Assembly (NCBI GenBank): GCA_035610365.1
Contig: CM069433.1
Span: 171,012,882 to 171,076,881, forward strand
Length of the DNA: 64,000 bases
Source: Aquatica leii
Taxonomy: Eukaryota; Arthropoda; Insecta; Coleoptera; Lampyridae
Direction of reading: 5' to 3'
Below, in pieces: positions 12,202-25,053 of this stretch. Under the pieces are notes generated by a model. That model was given only the letters and a program-made list of their open reading frames with translations. It was not told the origin of the DNA and searched no databases. Every line of letters starts with the position of its first letter. Within the stretch, counting starts at the first letter, position 1. The position numbers and the translations under genes were made by a program.

Positions 12202-13747
12202 GGCTACGGCTTTGCGCTACGATCCCATTTACATTATAATGGACTTTGGCGAACACATTTTTTAATTGCTATCTGATATGTTATCGATACTGAACATTAG
12301 TTTTAAAATTTATGTCTTCTTGGACTTGGACCATCAGTATTCACTCAAATGCGTTTACTTAATTCTTTTGGAATAAAAAAGTTGTGATAAATTTTACAAA
12401 AAGGGCTTTAATTTGGATGTACATTGTCAATTGATCTCAGTTTTGTTTCTCGCCGTCTAACGTGGTCTTATTCTATGTCTTAATATTTACACGAGTTGTG
12501 CTGTACTAGTCTGAAATTATATTTTATTACCGGTGCTTATATATTTTATTTGTTTGGTATTATATATTTTATTTAGTTTACGTTAATTTTGTTTTTCACG
12601 ATTCACCTCACAAAGATACCGATGTGATATTTTTTGATGTCTAATTTATTATTTAATTAATCCTTCTTTCCTTATTAGTTTTGTCTGTAAATAGGTTTAT
12701 TATGGTCTATTGCTGATTTCTTATATGTCAAGTATATGTTTATTGTAGCTATTTATATAGTGGTATTGTCTTTGCCGTTATTTGATGTTGGATCTAAAAG
12801 AAAATTCAAAATCGGCAAAGTTAGTTTTATTAATTATGTTGTAGTTTTATATCTCCATATAGCATTATATTTTTTGTATGTTGTTGACTTGCGCCAATGT
12901 GGAACAAAAATATATTTATACAAAACCATCAAGTTTTTAATTACACACCTTTATTTATTTTTTTTATGGGAAGAGAACAATTTCGACGACGCAAGATTAG
13001 CATTAACTCGAATAATATATATTAACCTGTTCTATTATTGTATGTTTTCGTAACTACTTCTAATTCCACATGGCCAAGTTCACTAATGTATGAATGGTAA
13101 CACGATTGTGTTCATAGCACTATATTAAAACAGCAATCACATTAACCTTCCGCATTTATACATATACAGATTAACACACAAACCATAATATGGGAACATA
13201 CGTGACTATTAACTATTGCACTTTTTTCGAAAAAGTATCTGGCGTGACAGTTAAATTTTTGAAGCGTTCTATTTATTTAATTGTCACGCCTACATTCTGT
13301 TTTGCACTCGATGTGATACATAAAAAATTTCTTATTAGCTAATAGCACGCACGCATTTTAATGTAGTCTATTGAACACTTTCATTCTTTGCTGTAAGTGT
13401 AATTAGTTACACTTAAGTATGATTATCGATTAATACTTATATGTATGTACAATTTTTGCTTTACTAATTATTTCAGTGTCATTTTGTAAGGCTGTTAGCG
13501 TACTCGGATGTTGCTTGTGATGATCGATCGGTACACTGAGATTTTTCAACTTTGTAATTGTATTACTAGTATTTGCCGATCAATCAATGCAATCTAGCAC
13601 CTACTACGAAAGCGTCCTTATACTACATAAATTCTGCACGGCTTCTAAGCTTTTCATGCATCGAATTAAACTTTTTTTTTTGAAGCGATGACACTGAGAT
13701 AAACTAAACTTGATAATATATTGCAAGAGGTACAGCTACGATACAAT

Positions 13748-13892
13748 ACTAACAATCTGTTTTCTTTTCTTTTCTTGTTAACTCGGTTGCCCGGCCTGTA
13801 GGCTTGGAGTGCTAACCTGTCACCTACGCCACTCCACTAACCGGACGCCGGACCACCTGCGGTAGCGGTACGTCTAACCTTACATCACTAAC
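13748..13892 (+). promoter_or_regulatory. Cluster of ACUAAC sites, candidate quaking response elements
   Basis: ACTAAC occurs at 13748-13753, 13836-13841 and 13887-13892, and shorter CTAAC at 13812-13816 and 13874-13878, all within 145 bp. This is also the least AT-rich part of the region (near CCGGCCTGTAGG and CCGGACGCCGG). STAR proteins of the How/QKI family bind ACUAAY with a nearby UAAY half-site. The location in the gene's own probable 3'UTR suggests autoregulation. Motifs are seen; function is inference. Confidence 0.45.
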
Positions 13893-14666
13893 TCTCTCAC
13901 CGTCATCAACGCAACGTATACTGGAAAAAATGAAACTGGATTAAAATTTGAACTTCTTAGCTTTCATCCAGAACATTTTCTAAGTATGCGATGTTTATTA
14001 TTATTTTTTTGTTGCATATTTTAATATGCATAGCTTAACGTAAAAAAATCTAAAATACTAATATTATTAATTATTATTACTAGTAATTAATCGTATAGTA
14101 CAAAATAATAGACAAGTGCCAACAATGTTAAAAATAGTTTAGATATTTTGCACGCTACAGATTTTTTTTTAAATTAAATGTGTTACTTAAACATTGTTTA
14201 ATGGTCAGTAGGCGAAACAAAATTTTTTAATTTGCGAGATTGGTACTTAAGCCATAATCCGTATATAGATTAATATAAGACAAAAAATATATATTAACAA
14301 AAAAAAATTAATTAAGATAGGTGTAATAACGTACAAGTGTTTAATCGCTTAAAATATTTATATCAGTGTCATATTAATTATTTCCTGTTTGCACTGCTTT
14401 ATTGTTGAAAGTTTATTATAAATGATATTATTAGTTAGGGTCAATACTATCAATTCTCAATTAGATTGAGAATAATTCAGGATCTGTAAAAAGGAGATTG
14501 TAAATCAACCACGAGATTCAGTATAATTATAAGCTGTCGTAAATTGCACAAATTCACCTATCCGGTGAAAATTTGTAGTAGCAATAAGTTATGCAATAAT
14601 ATAACAAGGTGCTCCTGCATCTTGGAGAAGTAATTTCAAATGTAAATATATTTGTGACGAAGACAG

Positions 14667-14738
14667 TGGACAGATAGAAGAAGCGAGTGCCGATTATTGC
14701 TGAAATCGAAGCAATAATGCGCTAGTCGTGTCCGTCCA
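14667..14738 (+). other. Imperfect hairpin, possible structured RNA
   Basis: A perfect 9 bp stem (ATTATTGCT with AGCAATAAT around a short loop) sits inside outer pairing of TGGAC with GTCCA, giving an imperfect hairpin of about 72 nt. The size fits a microRNA precursor, but the middle of the stem pairs poorly and I recognise no known miRNA seed. Confidence 0.2.
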
Positions 14739-14855
14739 TCTATAGCACATTGCGCCGTTTTTTTAAAATATTGTATATTAACAATACTCATTAATTAGTG
14801 TAAAAACGGAATTGTGACAAATTCTCATATCTTTTTTTTATTATGTATTAAAAAA

Positions 14856-14871
14856 AATAAAGTGCAATAAA
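14856..14871 (+). terminator. Tandem polyadenylation signals
   Basis: AATAAA at 14856-14861 and again at 14866-14871. They are the best candidates for the distal end of the how transcript. AATAAA is common by chance in DNA this AT-rich. Confidence 0.4.
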
Positions 14872-16679
14872 TACATTGTTAAATTATATACACGCTAAGA
14901 CTGTCGCTAGTTATTGGACCTTTTCTGACAGTCCTTTACGAGACGAATACGTGTGCAATTTTTGTCAGTTGTAAATGGTTTTATGTTCTTTATTAAAAAT
15001 CGAAATTTTATTGAGTATTCTTATAGTTTTATTTCTTAATTATGTACTTAGGATCGCAAATAATTAAAAGTAGAGTTAAAACGTTGCACAACCCAATAAA
15101 GGTTTATTATGGTTTTTGTTTATTTTGGTAATGGGAACTTCTTTTTCTGTAGACACTAAACTTCAAATTGTTATTGTTAGATTTGTTTCACTAACACTTT
15201 GCTTTTGCATTTTTTTGTTAGACGACGACTTTTTCAAAATTGTCTTTATTGAGTTATGTAACTAATTAAAAATTCAGATTAATTATAATATCAGTTGAAT
15301 AAGATATTAAGGCATTAACTTTAATGGTAGCTTCTATTTGTTTCTTATTTTTACATAGAATTTAGTTATAATTTATGTGTCATATTAATATTTATGTACG
15401 TTATAATAATATACATATATAATTAGCTCGATTTGAGAATTATAATTATGGTTTGTGTTTTACTAAACACGTTTATAATTAATAAATATATTAACAAAAT
15501 TAACTTATTCTTCCATAGCTTAACTAATTATCCCGTAATACTCATGCTTTTGAATTTTATTTTAATTTTTGACGAGCATGTGATGCCTTCCATCAAAATC
15601 TTAATTCGAATCGTTGCGTAAAAGCACTAGCAGAAGATTCGCGCAAAGAACTAAAATCTTAATTTTGCGGTTCGTTACTGGTATGTTGAAAAAATGTTTA
15701 TTTTTTTAAATAAAAGTTGAAGAAAAATGTAGTTTCTCTCGACGCCCATTCATAACTGATCATAATTATGTATGAGATATAAATGCACTCGGACTATCAC
15801 AAACTTCAACTTCACAGGTGAGGATTTCCACAGGTAAGGTACGAAATATTCCCATGAGTACTTTTGCAATTGGGTAACTATTTCATATGAATTTTTGCTT
15901 AATGTTAATCTTTGTTTTTGGCGTACTTTTGTGCTTGATCAGCAAACTGTAATTGACATGGTGGTGGTGCAAACAAATTTGCAACGGAAAATTTGTTTTT
16001 AGAGTAGTTCTAAATTAGAGACACTTTTAAAATGTAACTGTACGCCTCATATTTTCCTGTGGATGTTGTATACGGCGTGACCTGAATGTTATTGAAAAAT
16101 ACAAGTTAACTGGGTCAGATTCTATGCAGTTATTTCCTATGCCATTACTTATTTCGATAGTCAAGAAGTACCTACCATATTGTGCCATTTTATTTTGTGT
16201 CTAAGATTGCTAAGCGACGTGACAGCGTCTGTTTCGACGTCTTTGGCGGTACAATCGGAACAAGTTATTTATTACACGTGAGACTTCTAGTTGAAATCTG
16301 GGGGCCATTGAAGTAACCCTACAATAACTTTATTACATTCTAATACGATTGTAGAAAATATGCGTTTGAGGGTTTCTAAATGTAATGACAACCATGTATC
16401 ATTTCTCAAACAAAACTTGTATTTATAAATATTTGTATATGTATTTAATTTTAAATAAATATATTTTTTTGTTAAACTGTTTTGAAATGAAATCATTAGA
16501 ATAATATTGTAAGTAAAAGTAATATTTTTATTCATATTCATGAAACAATTAGCATGATGCATTGTTATATCTCTTTATTATAACTAATATATCATCATTA
16601 AGAATACATGAAACTCGACTTATATTTTATAGTAACAAAAGTAAACACTTAAACGTTAAAGAACGCCATTACACCCTCT
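14872..16679. other. No gene recognised
   Basis: AT-rich sequence between the probable how 3' end and the Gypsy/BEL nest. Short open frames show no conserved motif. Confidence 0.4.
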
Positions 16680-16859
16680 TACTTTGGCTACGTTCTAACA
16701 CTAATACTACGTGCGAACACTACATCCTTCTCTTTAAGCGAGCAACCTACAATGTAGTCTTTATGCCAAGCTGGAGCATTTCTAATTCTACTTGGGTTCA
16801 TAACTGCTGTTTTAGGTTCAAACGAATCATTTTGTTCGTTCGTCACAATTTCTGTATTA
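16680..16859 (-). pseudogene. Gypsy pol remnant, 3' part (split by BEL/Pao)
   Basis: The minus-strand frame reads ITNTEIVTNEQNDSFEPKTA, then NPSRIRNAPAWHKDYIVG, the basic tail with R-x-R-x-x-P-x-W-x-x-DY typical of the C-terminal end of LTR-retrotransposon integrases. It continues the fragment at 22761-23045 once the BEL element and one GTAAT copy are removed. Confidence 0.6.
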
Positions 16860-16864
16860 GTAAT

Positions 16865-17053
16865 TGTCGGCGCCTTTACAGTAATTTTAAGTAGCAGGTA
16901 TAAGGGTATTTAACAGCGACCACTTTTGCGCCAGCCGCTGTTCTGTGCTGACCGTTTGTACGAACTCTACTGAAGTAGTGATTCAAGATGTTAAAATTAA
17001 AATTATCATAACCGCAAGAAATCTTTTATTTGTATCACATACGAGCCGAAACA
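16865..17053 (+). repeat. 5' LTR of BEL/Pao element
   Basis: 189 bp, TG...CA ends. It contains a 51 bp block (around GCGACCACTTTTGCGCCAGC) missing from the 3' LTR; the missing block is bounded by AAC on both sides, consistent with a microhomology deletion in the 3' copy. Confidence 0.93.
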
Positions 17054-17328
17054 TGGTCGTTTAAAAAAAATTTTTAATCCGCAAATCGATACCGCAAAAT
17101 CTACACCGCAATTTTACACGCCAAAACACAAATTGGGTAAGTGAATCTCTTCCTGCTAATACTAACGTTCTTTAATTGCTTGTATGTGTCAGAAAAGTAT
17201 ACAGTCTTCTAACTCAAAACTACTAAATTCATTCATTCATAATACTGAAATAATATGTAAATTTTGCATGGAATTCATGCAAATAAAATAAATAGTTACA
17301 CATAGAATAATTTCTTCAATTCGTTGCA

Positions 17329-20300
17329 ATGGCAGACTTAGATACTCTAATACATAAACGCGGACAAATTAAAGTACGTTTAACGCGACTTAAGACAGCG
17401 TATCAAAATTTTCTACCAGATAATGAATTAAAGACTTTAGAGTTTGTGTTAAATAAAACGTTGCCGGCATGGGATCAATACAACGAAATAGCAAACGAAA
17501 TAGAATTATTGGATCGCGATAATGTTGAACTACATAGAAGAAAAACTGAAGAATTGGAAACTGAATTTGCAAAAACTGTTCCTCATATTTCGACCCTAAT
17601 AAATAACGGTAACGCAGGTACTTCAAACCCGAGCAATGCAGGTTGTTCAACTCAAATGCAAAATAATTTCGACATTGAAGTAAAACTACCGGTTTTACAC
17701 TTAAACACCTTTGATGGCCAATACAGTCAGTGGGTAACTTTTTATGACACCTTTATTTCATTAATACACAACAATGAAAAACTAGACAACACTCAAAAAT
17801 TCAATTATTTGAAATCATGTTTATGTGGTGAAGCAGCGAATATTATCAGTTCACTTTCACTGACATCCGATAATTATAACAACGCACTAATGTTATTAAA
17901 ATCGCGATACGAAAACAAACGGTTAATAATTAAAACTCATTTAATTTCAATCTTTAATTTACCGCACATTACAAAGGACTCCGCTTCATCAATTCGAAAA
18001 TTTTAAGATACATTAAACACTCACTTAAGCGCTTTAAAAACGTTAGGTCTTCCTGTTGACGCATGGGACGCAATTTTGATTCATTTTATTAGTTCCAAAC
18101 TGGACATTGCCGGGAAGAAGGAATGGGAATCTAATAAATTTGGCGCGGAGCTTCCTACATACGCAGAAATACATGACTTCTTGACAAAACCTAGTTTAGT
18201 TTTAGAATCAATTGCAACTGATACCAATTTTACAAGAAAACCATTTATTCCTAGTTCTCAAGAAATCATGTATAATCGCAAATCGGGAATATCAAATAAT
18301 TTTCTAACCGCAAATACAAGTAAATGTCTAATCTGTAAGGAAACTCACGACGTGTATCAGTGCTCGCAATTTAAAAGATTAAGTCCAGAATCACGTTATA
18401 ATGAAGTTATTAAACACAAAATTTGTATTAAATGCTTAGGAAACTACCATATAAGCAAGTGTCATTCAAGTATGTTATGTCGAAGATGTAACAAAAAACA
18501 TCACACGTTACTACATCGTGAATATCCTATTTCAAATCACGCAATTCCAAATACCTCCAATGCTAGCCATAATAACTGCACATTATCAAACGCAGTAGTA
18601 AATAATCATTGTAAAATACTAAACCCAGTAGAGACTCTTCTATCAACAGCAATAATTCAAACTGAAGATCACAATGGATTCTTGCATAATTGTAGGTGCT
18701 TACTAGATGTAGGTTCTCAAAATCATTTTATTTCAGAAGCGTTATGTAAGAAATTAAGACTAAAGCCTGATCAAATATAAATATTCCTATTATGGGCATT
18801 AATCAAATTCTATCATCAGTGAATCAATCGGTTAATGTTCTTATAAAATCACGATGCGAAAATTATTCTGTAAATTTAAATTGTTTAGTAATAAAGGAAA
18901 TAACAAGCAAACTGCCCCATCAAAATATATCTCAATTTATTCATATTCCAAAAAATATTACTTTGGCCGATCCTACATTTGCCTTCCCTAATAATGTAGA
19001 CATTTTAATTGGTGCACAATTATTTTGGGATTTATTAATGCTAGAAAAAAATCAATTTTCTAAAGACCAACCGTTTTGGCAAAGAACAAAATTGGGTTGG
19101 GTAGTAGGTGGTACAATTCAAAATAAACTACTCCAGACACAAAACAAACTACAATGTAATTTAAATATTAAAGCATTAGACAAATCAATTAAAAAAATTT
19201 GGGAAATTAAAGAAACAAATATTAACGTTTTATCTAAGGATGATCAAACATGCGAAGCTCATTTTATTTGTACTCACTCGAGATCTGCAGATGGTAGTTT
19301 TATAGTACGTTTGCCATTAAAAGACGATCCAATAAAATTAAGGGAATCTAAAGAACAGGCAGTAAATCGATTTTTATCTTTAGAAAAAAGGTTAAATAAA
19401 AACCCGCAATATTTAAAATTAGGACACATGGAATTATTAGATTATAACTCATTGCAAAAAGAAATGAATCCACAGTTTTTTCTACCTCATCATGCCGTAG
19501 TAAATAATAATAGTAGTACAACAAAGGTAAGAGTAGTTTTCGACGGTTCCGCAAAATCAACATCAAATGTTAGCTTAAACGATTTATGAATGGCAGGTCC
19601 TACTATTCAACAAGACCTTTGTTCAATTCTCTTAAGGTTCCGCACTCATGCAGTTACTTTTACCGCAGATATTAAAAAAAATGTACAGACAGGTTCTTAT
19701 TCACGAATCCGATAGAAAATTCCAAAGAATTATTTGGCGCAATGATCCACAAGAAGAATTAAAAACTTATTAATTAGCAACCGTAACTTACGGCACTACT
19801 TCTGCTCCTTTTTTAGCTATACGTTCGCTTCATCAAATTGCCTTAGAACATAAATCAGTTTATCCTACAGCATCAAAAGTAATACTCAATGATTTTTATG
19901 TTGACGACTTGTTAACAGGAGCTAATACTGTTGACGAAGCAATTAAGTTACGGAATGAAATTCTATTGATATCATCAAAAAGTCAATTCGATCTAACCAA
20001 ATTTGGTTCAAACAATAATAAACTGTTAGAAGGTATATCAATATCTGCAAATGCGACAATCGACTTTATAAAAGATGTAGAATCTAAAACTTTAGGTTTA
20101 ATATGGAACCAACGTAGGTACTGATACGTTCAAATACAAAATAACAAAAAATTCGATTTCTAATAAATTAACAAAAAGAATATTGCTCTCTCAAATATCA
20201 CAAACATTCGATCCTCTAGGTTTAATAGGTCCAATTAGTACGACAGCAAAATTAATTATGCAAACACTCTGGACTCTAAAATTAGAATGGGACGATCCAA

Positions 20301-22453
20301 TACCAAATCCTCTAAAAAGTAAATGGTTTCAATTCGTAGATGTTTTACAAGCTCTTGAAACAGTTGAGATTCCGCGAAGAGTAAATTGTTTGCAACCTTT
20401 TCAATTTGAAGTGCATGGATTTGCAGATGCCTCTGAATCCTGTTACGGCGCATGTTTGTATTTACGCACAGTCAAGCAAGATCAAACCATTTCTGTGAAT
20501 TTATTATGTTCGAAATCGCGTATTGCACCTTTGAAAAAGATATCTTTACCACGTTTGGAACTCTGTGCAGCTCTTTTACTGGCCGAATTAGTAAATAAAG
20601 TAATTCCAGTTTTACAATTAGACATTTATAAGACATATCTTTGGACAGACTCAATCATTGTACTCGCTTGGTTAGCTGCAGAGTCATCACGATGGACTAC
20701 TTTTGTAGCGAATCGAGTATCACAAATTCAAAATTTAACCACTTCTTACGAATGGCGTCACGTTCCTTCAAATTTTAACCCTTCTGATTTAATTTCACGT
20801 GGCACCACCTCACTAAAATGTATAACATCTGATTTATGGCTGCATGGTCCAAAGTTTTTATTAAATGGCACACACAAGTGGCCAAGTAATTCGCTTAAAG
20901 ACAATAATTTTGATTTGCCCGAACAAAGAAATATCAAATTTGCTACATGTACTACAACAACTACAAACAATATTTTTTTAAATTTAATACAGAAATATTC
21001 TTCATTTACAAAACTACAACGAATTATATCTTATATACTCCGATTTAAAAATAATTGTTTAAATTTGAATAAGTGTTTATTACCCTATCTAACATACAAA
21101 GAACTTAATCAATCAAAGGTATTTATTATTAAACTAATACAAGAGCAAGCATTTAAATTCGAAATTAATCATTTAAAAAATAACAAGGAGCTTCCACGAA
21201 ATAGTAAAATTATTTCATTAAACCCATTTATAGACACTGAAGGCATTCTTCAGGTAGGTGGAAGACTACGAAATGCAAGGTTGTTATACGATACAAAATT
21301 TCCAATTCTTTTATCGCGCAATCACCACATAACACATATTCTTGTTAGACAAGAACATCTCCACCAATTACATTCGGGTCCACAAGCTACATTAGTCACT
21401 TTAAGGTTAAGGTATTGGCCAATCTCAGGACGAAATATTGTGAGAAAAATTATTAATGAATGTGTGACATGTTTTCGAAACAACCCTAAAATGCTCGAAC
21501 AAAAAATGGGCGACTTACCAGAAGAAAGATTAGAACTAACTCGGCCTTTCTTTAATACGGGAGTTGATTACGCCGGTCCACTTAAAATTAAGAAAAGTCG
21601 CGGACGCGGAAGAAAACGTCAATTAAAGGTTTATATCGTTTTATTTGTATGCTTGGCTACAAAAGCGATCCACATAGAAGTCGTGTCAGACGCAACTTCT
21701 GAATCATTTTTAAATACTCTTAAACGTTTTATTGCAAGGCGTGGAATGATTGCAAATCTATATTCGGATAACGGAACTACTTTTGTAGGAGTCTATCGTG
21801 AATTAAGGGAATTATTCAGATCAAATTCGTTTACAAATATTATACAAAATTTAGCTGAAAAAAATATTACGTGGCATTTTATTCCACCACGAGCTCCACA
21901 TTTTGGCGGACTGTGGGAAGCAGGTGTGAAAAAGGTAAAATATCACTTAAATAGAGTTGTTAGAGATACATTATTGACATATGAGGAACTTTATACTCTT
22001 TTGACACAAATTGAAGCATGCATTAATTCTCGACCACTTTTCCCCATATCCAACGATCCAAATAGTCTCTCCGTTCTAACTCCTGCGCATTTCCTTATTG
22101 GAGATTCGCTGATTATCTCAATTGAAGAAGATGTCACCAATATTTCAACCAATCGTCTTACACGTTGGCAACACATTTGCAAAATCAAACAACATTTTTG
22201 GACGCGTTGGTCAACAGATTATTTAACGGAATTACATCTTTGAAGCAAATGGCATTGCACGGGCACTCAACCAGTAGTAGGCACAATGGTTCTTCTACGC
22301 GACGAACAACTTCCACCTAACCAATGGGCATTAGGAAGAATAGTAGAAATATATAAAGGAAATGATGACTTAGTGCGAGTAGTGTCAGTTAAAACGAATA
22401 ATGGCACCTTCAAACGTGCAGTGACTAAATTGTGTTTGTTACCACTAAATTAG
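17329..22453 (+). pseudogene. BEL/Pao gag-pol polyprotein, broken
   Basis: The ATG at 17329 (MADLDTLIHKRGQIKVRL) starts a gag of the DUF1759 type (FDGQYSQWVTFYDTF, about residues 130-145). Next come zinc-finger cysteines/histidines (about 18320-18530), a protease segment near 18700 (CLLDVGSQNHFIS, Val where Ser is usual in DSG), RT with YVDD at 19897-19908, RNase H (HGFADASESCYGACLYL, near 20420), integrase zinc region and core (GVDYAGPL, YSDNGTTFVG, PPRAPHFGGLWEAGV) and the C-terminal DUF5641-like part ending at 22453. In-frame stops occur at 18004, 19587, about 19770 and 22241, with frameshifts near 18776, 19674 and 20115. It would make virus-like particles and copy its RNA if intact; this copy cannot. 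Confidence 0.93.
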
Positions 22454-22617
22454 TGTTTTAGTGATGTGATTAAATTTTATACTTTTTGATAAACTTTATA
22501 TATTTAGGATGAGATAAAAATGTAACTTTTTGAATTTTCCATGTTTTGTTTGCTTAGAAATGTAATTAAGCTCACATTCTTTGTTTTGAAAGGCAAACCT
22601 TTTAAGATATGGCGGCA

Positions 22618-22755
22618 TGTCGGCGCCTTTACAGTAATTTTAAGTAGCAGGTATAAGGGTATTTAACTCTACTGAAGTAGTGATTTAAGATGTTAAAACT
22701 AAAATTATCATAACCGCAAAAAATCTTTTATTTGTATCACATACGAGCCGAAACA
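22618..22755 (+). repeat. 3' LTR of BEL/Pao element
   Basis: 138 bp, nearly identical to the 5' LTR except for the 51 bp gap. Followed immediately by the GTAAT target duplication. Confidence 0.93.
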
Positions 22756-22760
22756 GTAAT

Positions 22761-23045
22761 TGCTTCCCTAGGAACTGGTTCAATGGTCTGAGCAATCGAC
22801 CCGAAGCCGTTATGACAGTTTGTTGAATAAGGTACCACCCATTGCGTCGATAAACGTTATCAGCTGTGTGTACTAAATAAGAACGCAGTTCTTTAGCAAA
22901 ATCTGCAATGGTTCCGTACTCTCTTAAGTCGATTATCCAAACTCGTTTACCTATTGTTAAATCAGGTAACGGTTTAACATGATGTCTAGAATTACAGTTT
23001 CTGGACTGGACTGAGGACTGCTTGTTATGTGGTTGAAATTATAGT
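22761..23045 (-). pseudogene. Ty3/Gypsy integrase C-terminal remnant, 5' part
   Basis: Minus strand reads NCNSRHHVKPLPDLTIGKRV, then WIIDLREYGTI, then RSYLVHTADNVYRRNGWYLI, matching the post-core domain of Gypsy integrases (hydrophobic strand G-x-x-VWI, then RSYLV...G-x-x-RRN-x-x-x-L). One frameshift precedes the BEL insertion point. No Gypsy LTR was found, so only a few hundred bases remain. Confidence 0.75.
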
Positions 23046-24559
23046 TATCCGCAACTTTCTTAAGGTGGCAGTTTACATCTAGAAAATAACACTAAATTTC
23101 GTTTAGAGTAAGTTTATAACGTAATATTGAACGAATAAAGACGGTTTTTTTAATCAAAGTGTAGTAAAAAAAATCAGAGAAGGGCGTGGAATGATTTTTT
23201 AACATTGTATAAAATAAAAATTTTAAAATGGTGAAAAATCATGTCGCATTATTTATTGTGAAATTCTTTTAACTGCATATATTTGCACCGCACGCCCAAA
23301 TGCAATTTTTAAGCTATAATTTGTTTTATAATTTATAATAATTGCAGGTGTCGTTTGTTTTGCTTCAAAAGTTGTAAATACCTAAATAAACTATAAAAAT
23401 ATAACCAACCATACACCATGACCAAAAACTTTGCACGCAATATGTAAATGTAGTTTAACAATAATCAGTACGATGGCAGTTAAGTCGTAGCTTTGCTTTT
23501 CGTTTGAAATTAAAATGCGTAAAAAATGCAAGTTGACAAATGATAAAAATTTTCTTATGAAATATATATTGTATTTTTGCTTTGCGTAATTCAAAATTGT
23601 ACCATCCCCTGCCAAATTTAGCGGTTTGTAACAAGCTACAATGCTAATTTTGCTTATTAACGCTACAAATCAAAATAAACTAGTTAAATTCATTGCAGAG
23701 CGAACCTAGCGGTATATTTGTAGAAGTAAAGCTGTTTAAAAGTTCAACTACTTCTCGAATGGAGCGCTGTAAATTGGATGTACCATTGTATACGTATCTA
23801 TATTTTATTTGATGTTTTTAATTCATCAATTTCCGCTCTTTAGTGATAAACATTGTATCATTGAGTTAGTATTATTATGTATTATGTTTCTTTTGTTTGT
23901 AGAAGTGTAGATATATGAGAAATAATTCGAATTTAAATTTACGGCCTACAAGCTAGTAGTTAATGACATTAAAATTAAACTTCAATATTACCAAAATGCT
24001 TTTAAGAAAATATAAACAAGTTTTGTAAAACATTGCAGCCTCTTCAAAAAACCGATCGCAATCACAATCGTGGATCATAAAAAATTGTCAAAATCATCGA
24101 TTGCCTATAAAATAACTTTCGAAAACATCGATCGCTTATAAAGTAACAATAGTGATTGTGGAAAAAAAGCAATACTCATTGCTCTTAGTCATAAAAATTA
24201 CAACAAACTAGAGCGATGATGACCTTAGGAGCGACACACAGATGTTCATTAGTAAGAATAGTAGAAAAGAAATAATGTTTTCTGACTATTTTAAAAACTG
24301 ATTACTTCTCTCATTTACAAAAAGTAATATGGTTTTACCTAAAATATTTACTTTTACTTTAATGAAATGTATAATAAGGTAATTTCTTTTTAGTACGTTT
24401 AGTACTGCCAATATCGTAGCACTTTCTTTTTAAAAGCCAGTGAAATTTTGTAGAACATTTTACAAGAAAATTTAAAATTTGTAATACTCAACGGTCAATT
24501 ATGATGTCCATAAATTTGCAAATTAACGTAGATTTTATTAATTTTTTAATTTTAATCCC
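23046..24559. other. No gene recognised
   Basis: AT-rich. A short local repeat with CGATCGC and TATAAA(A)TAAC units occurs near 24050-24150. No coding signal. Confidence 0.4.
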
Positions 24560-25053
24560 TTAGTATAGGTAAATATAACGGTCGTTGCCGATAGAGCGTG
24601 ATCGAAACGGTCCTATAAGACAAAGTATGATGCTTCTTCTGGTGTAGCATGTATTGTTGGTGCCAACACTAGTAAATTATGATTTGAACAAATATTGCCC
24701 TGTGTGGGAAAGGGCAAAACCAACAAATACATATTACAGTGGGCGAACACAAATGTTACAAAAACTGATCAAGAACATCTAGGGCAATGGAATCTGACAT
24801 TATATTAGAGGGTTTTAAGCGTAGTGTGGAAATGCACGGTTTAAAGTACACTCAACCTGTTGAAGACGGGGATAGTAGTGTCTACAAAAACTTGTGTGCG
24901 GATAAACCATGCGGGAATGAGATTTTAATTAAAAAAGTTGAATGCAAGAATCATCTTTCCAATTCTACAATTGTAAAAACCATTTTCTGTTCCGAGCACA
25001 CAGCCTTAAGGGCGCGTTCGAATGCGACATTCCAAATACGTAGTGAGCGTTAA
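24560..25053 (+). pseudogene. Mutator-like transposase fragment
   Basis: The open part at 24787-25053 reads MESDIILEGFKRSVEMHG, then DGDSSVYKNL and VECKNHLSNS, matching the G-D-G-D-S-S-V and E-C-K/R-N-H-L blocks of insect proteins with a Mutator-like transposase domain. The DGDSS aspartate is a likely catalytic residue. Upstream, frames with frameshifts read YDASSGVACIVGA and KGKTNKYILQW, consistent with the same protein. Both ends are missing and no terminal repeats were found. The family call is from memory of the motif block. Confidence 0.6.

Larger units (their letters stand above)
11221..14871 (+). other. how: Probable long how 3'UTR
   Basis: No coding signal follows the how stop for several kilobases on the plus strand. 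Tandem poly(A) signals occur at 14856-14871. The interval contains a small MITE (11984-12201), an ACTAAC-rich GC-richer patch (13748-13892) and a possible hairpin (14667-14738). The extent of the UTR is inference without transcript data; earlier AATAAA-like sites could also be used. Confidence 0.5.
16865..22755 (+). mobile_element. BEL/Pao LTR retrotransposon, full length, inactivated
   Basis: Two LTRs (16865-17053 and 22618-22755) start TGTCGGCGCC and end GAGCCGAAACA. They flank a single gag-pol region in BEL/Pao order: gag, protease, RT, RNase H, integrase. A 5 bp target duplication GTAAT lies at 16860-16864 and 22756-22760. The sequence after the left LTR starts TGG, as a primer-binding site should. 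The LTRs differ by about three substitutions plus one 51 bp gap over the shared part, so the insertion is fairly young although the coding frame is broken. Confidence 0.95.

Noticed and set aside
12736-13053. Plus-strand open frame of 105 hydrophobic residues
   Set aside because: Composition follows AT-rich DNA (Ile/Leu/Tyr/Phe); no conserved motif, and it lies in the probable how 3'UTR.
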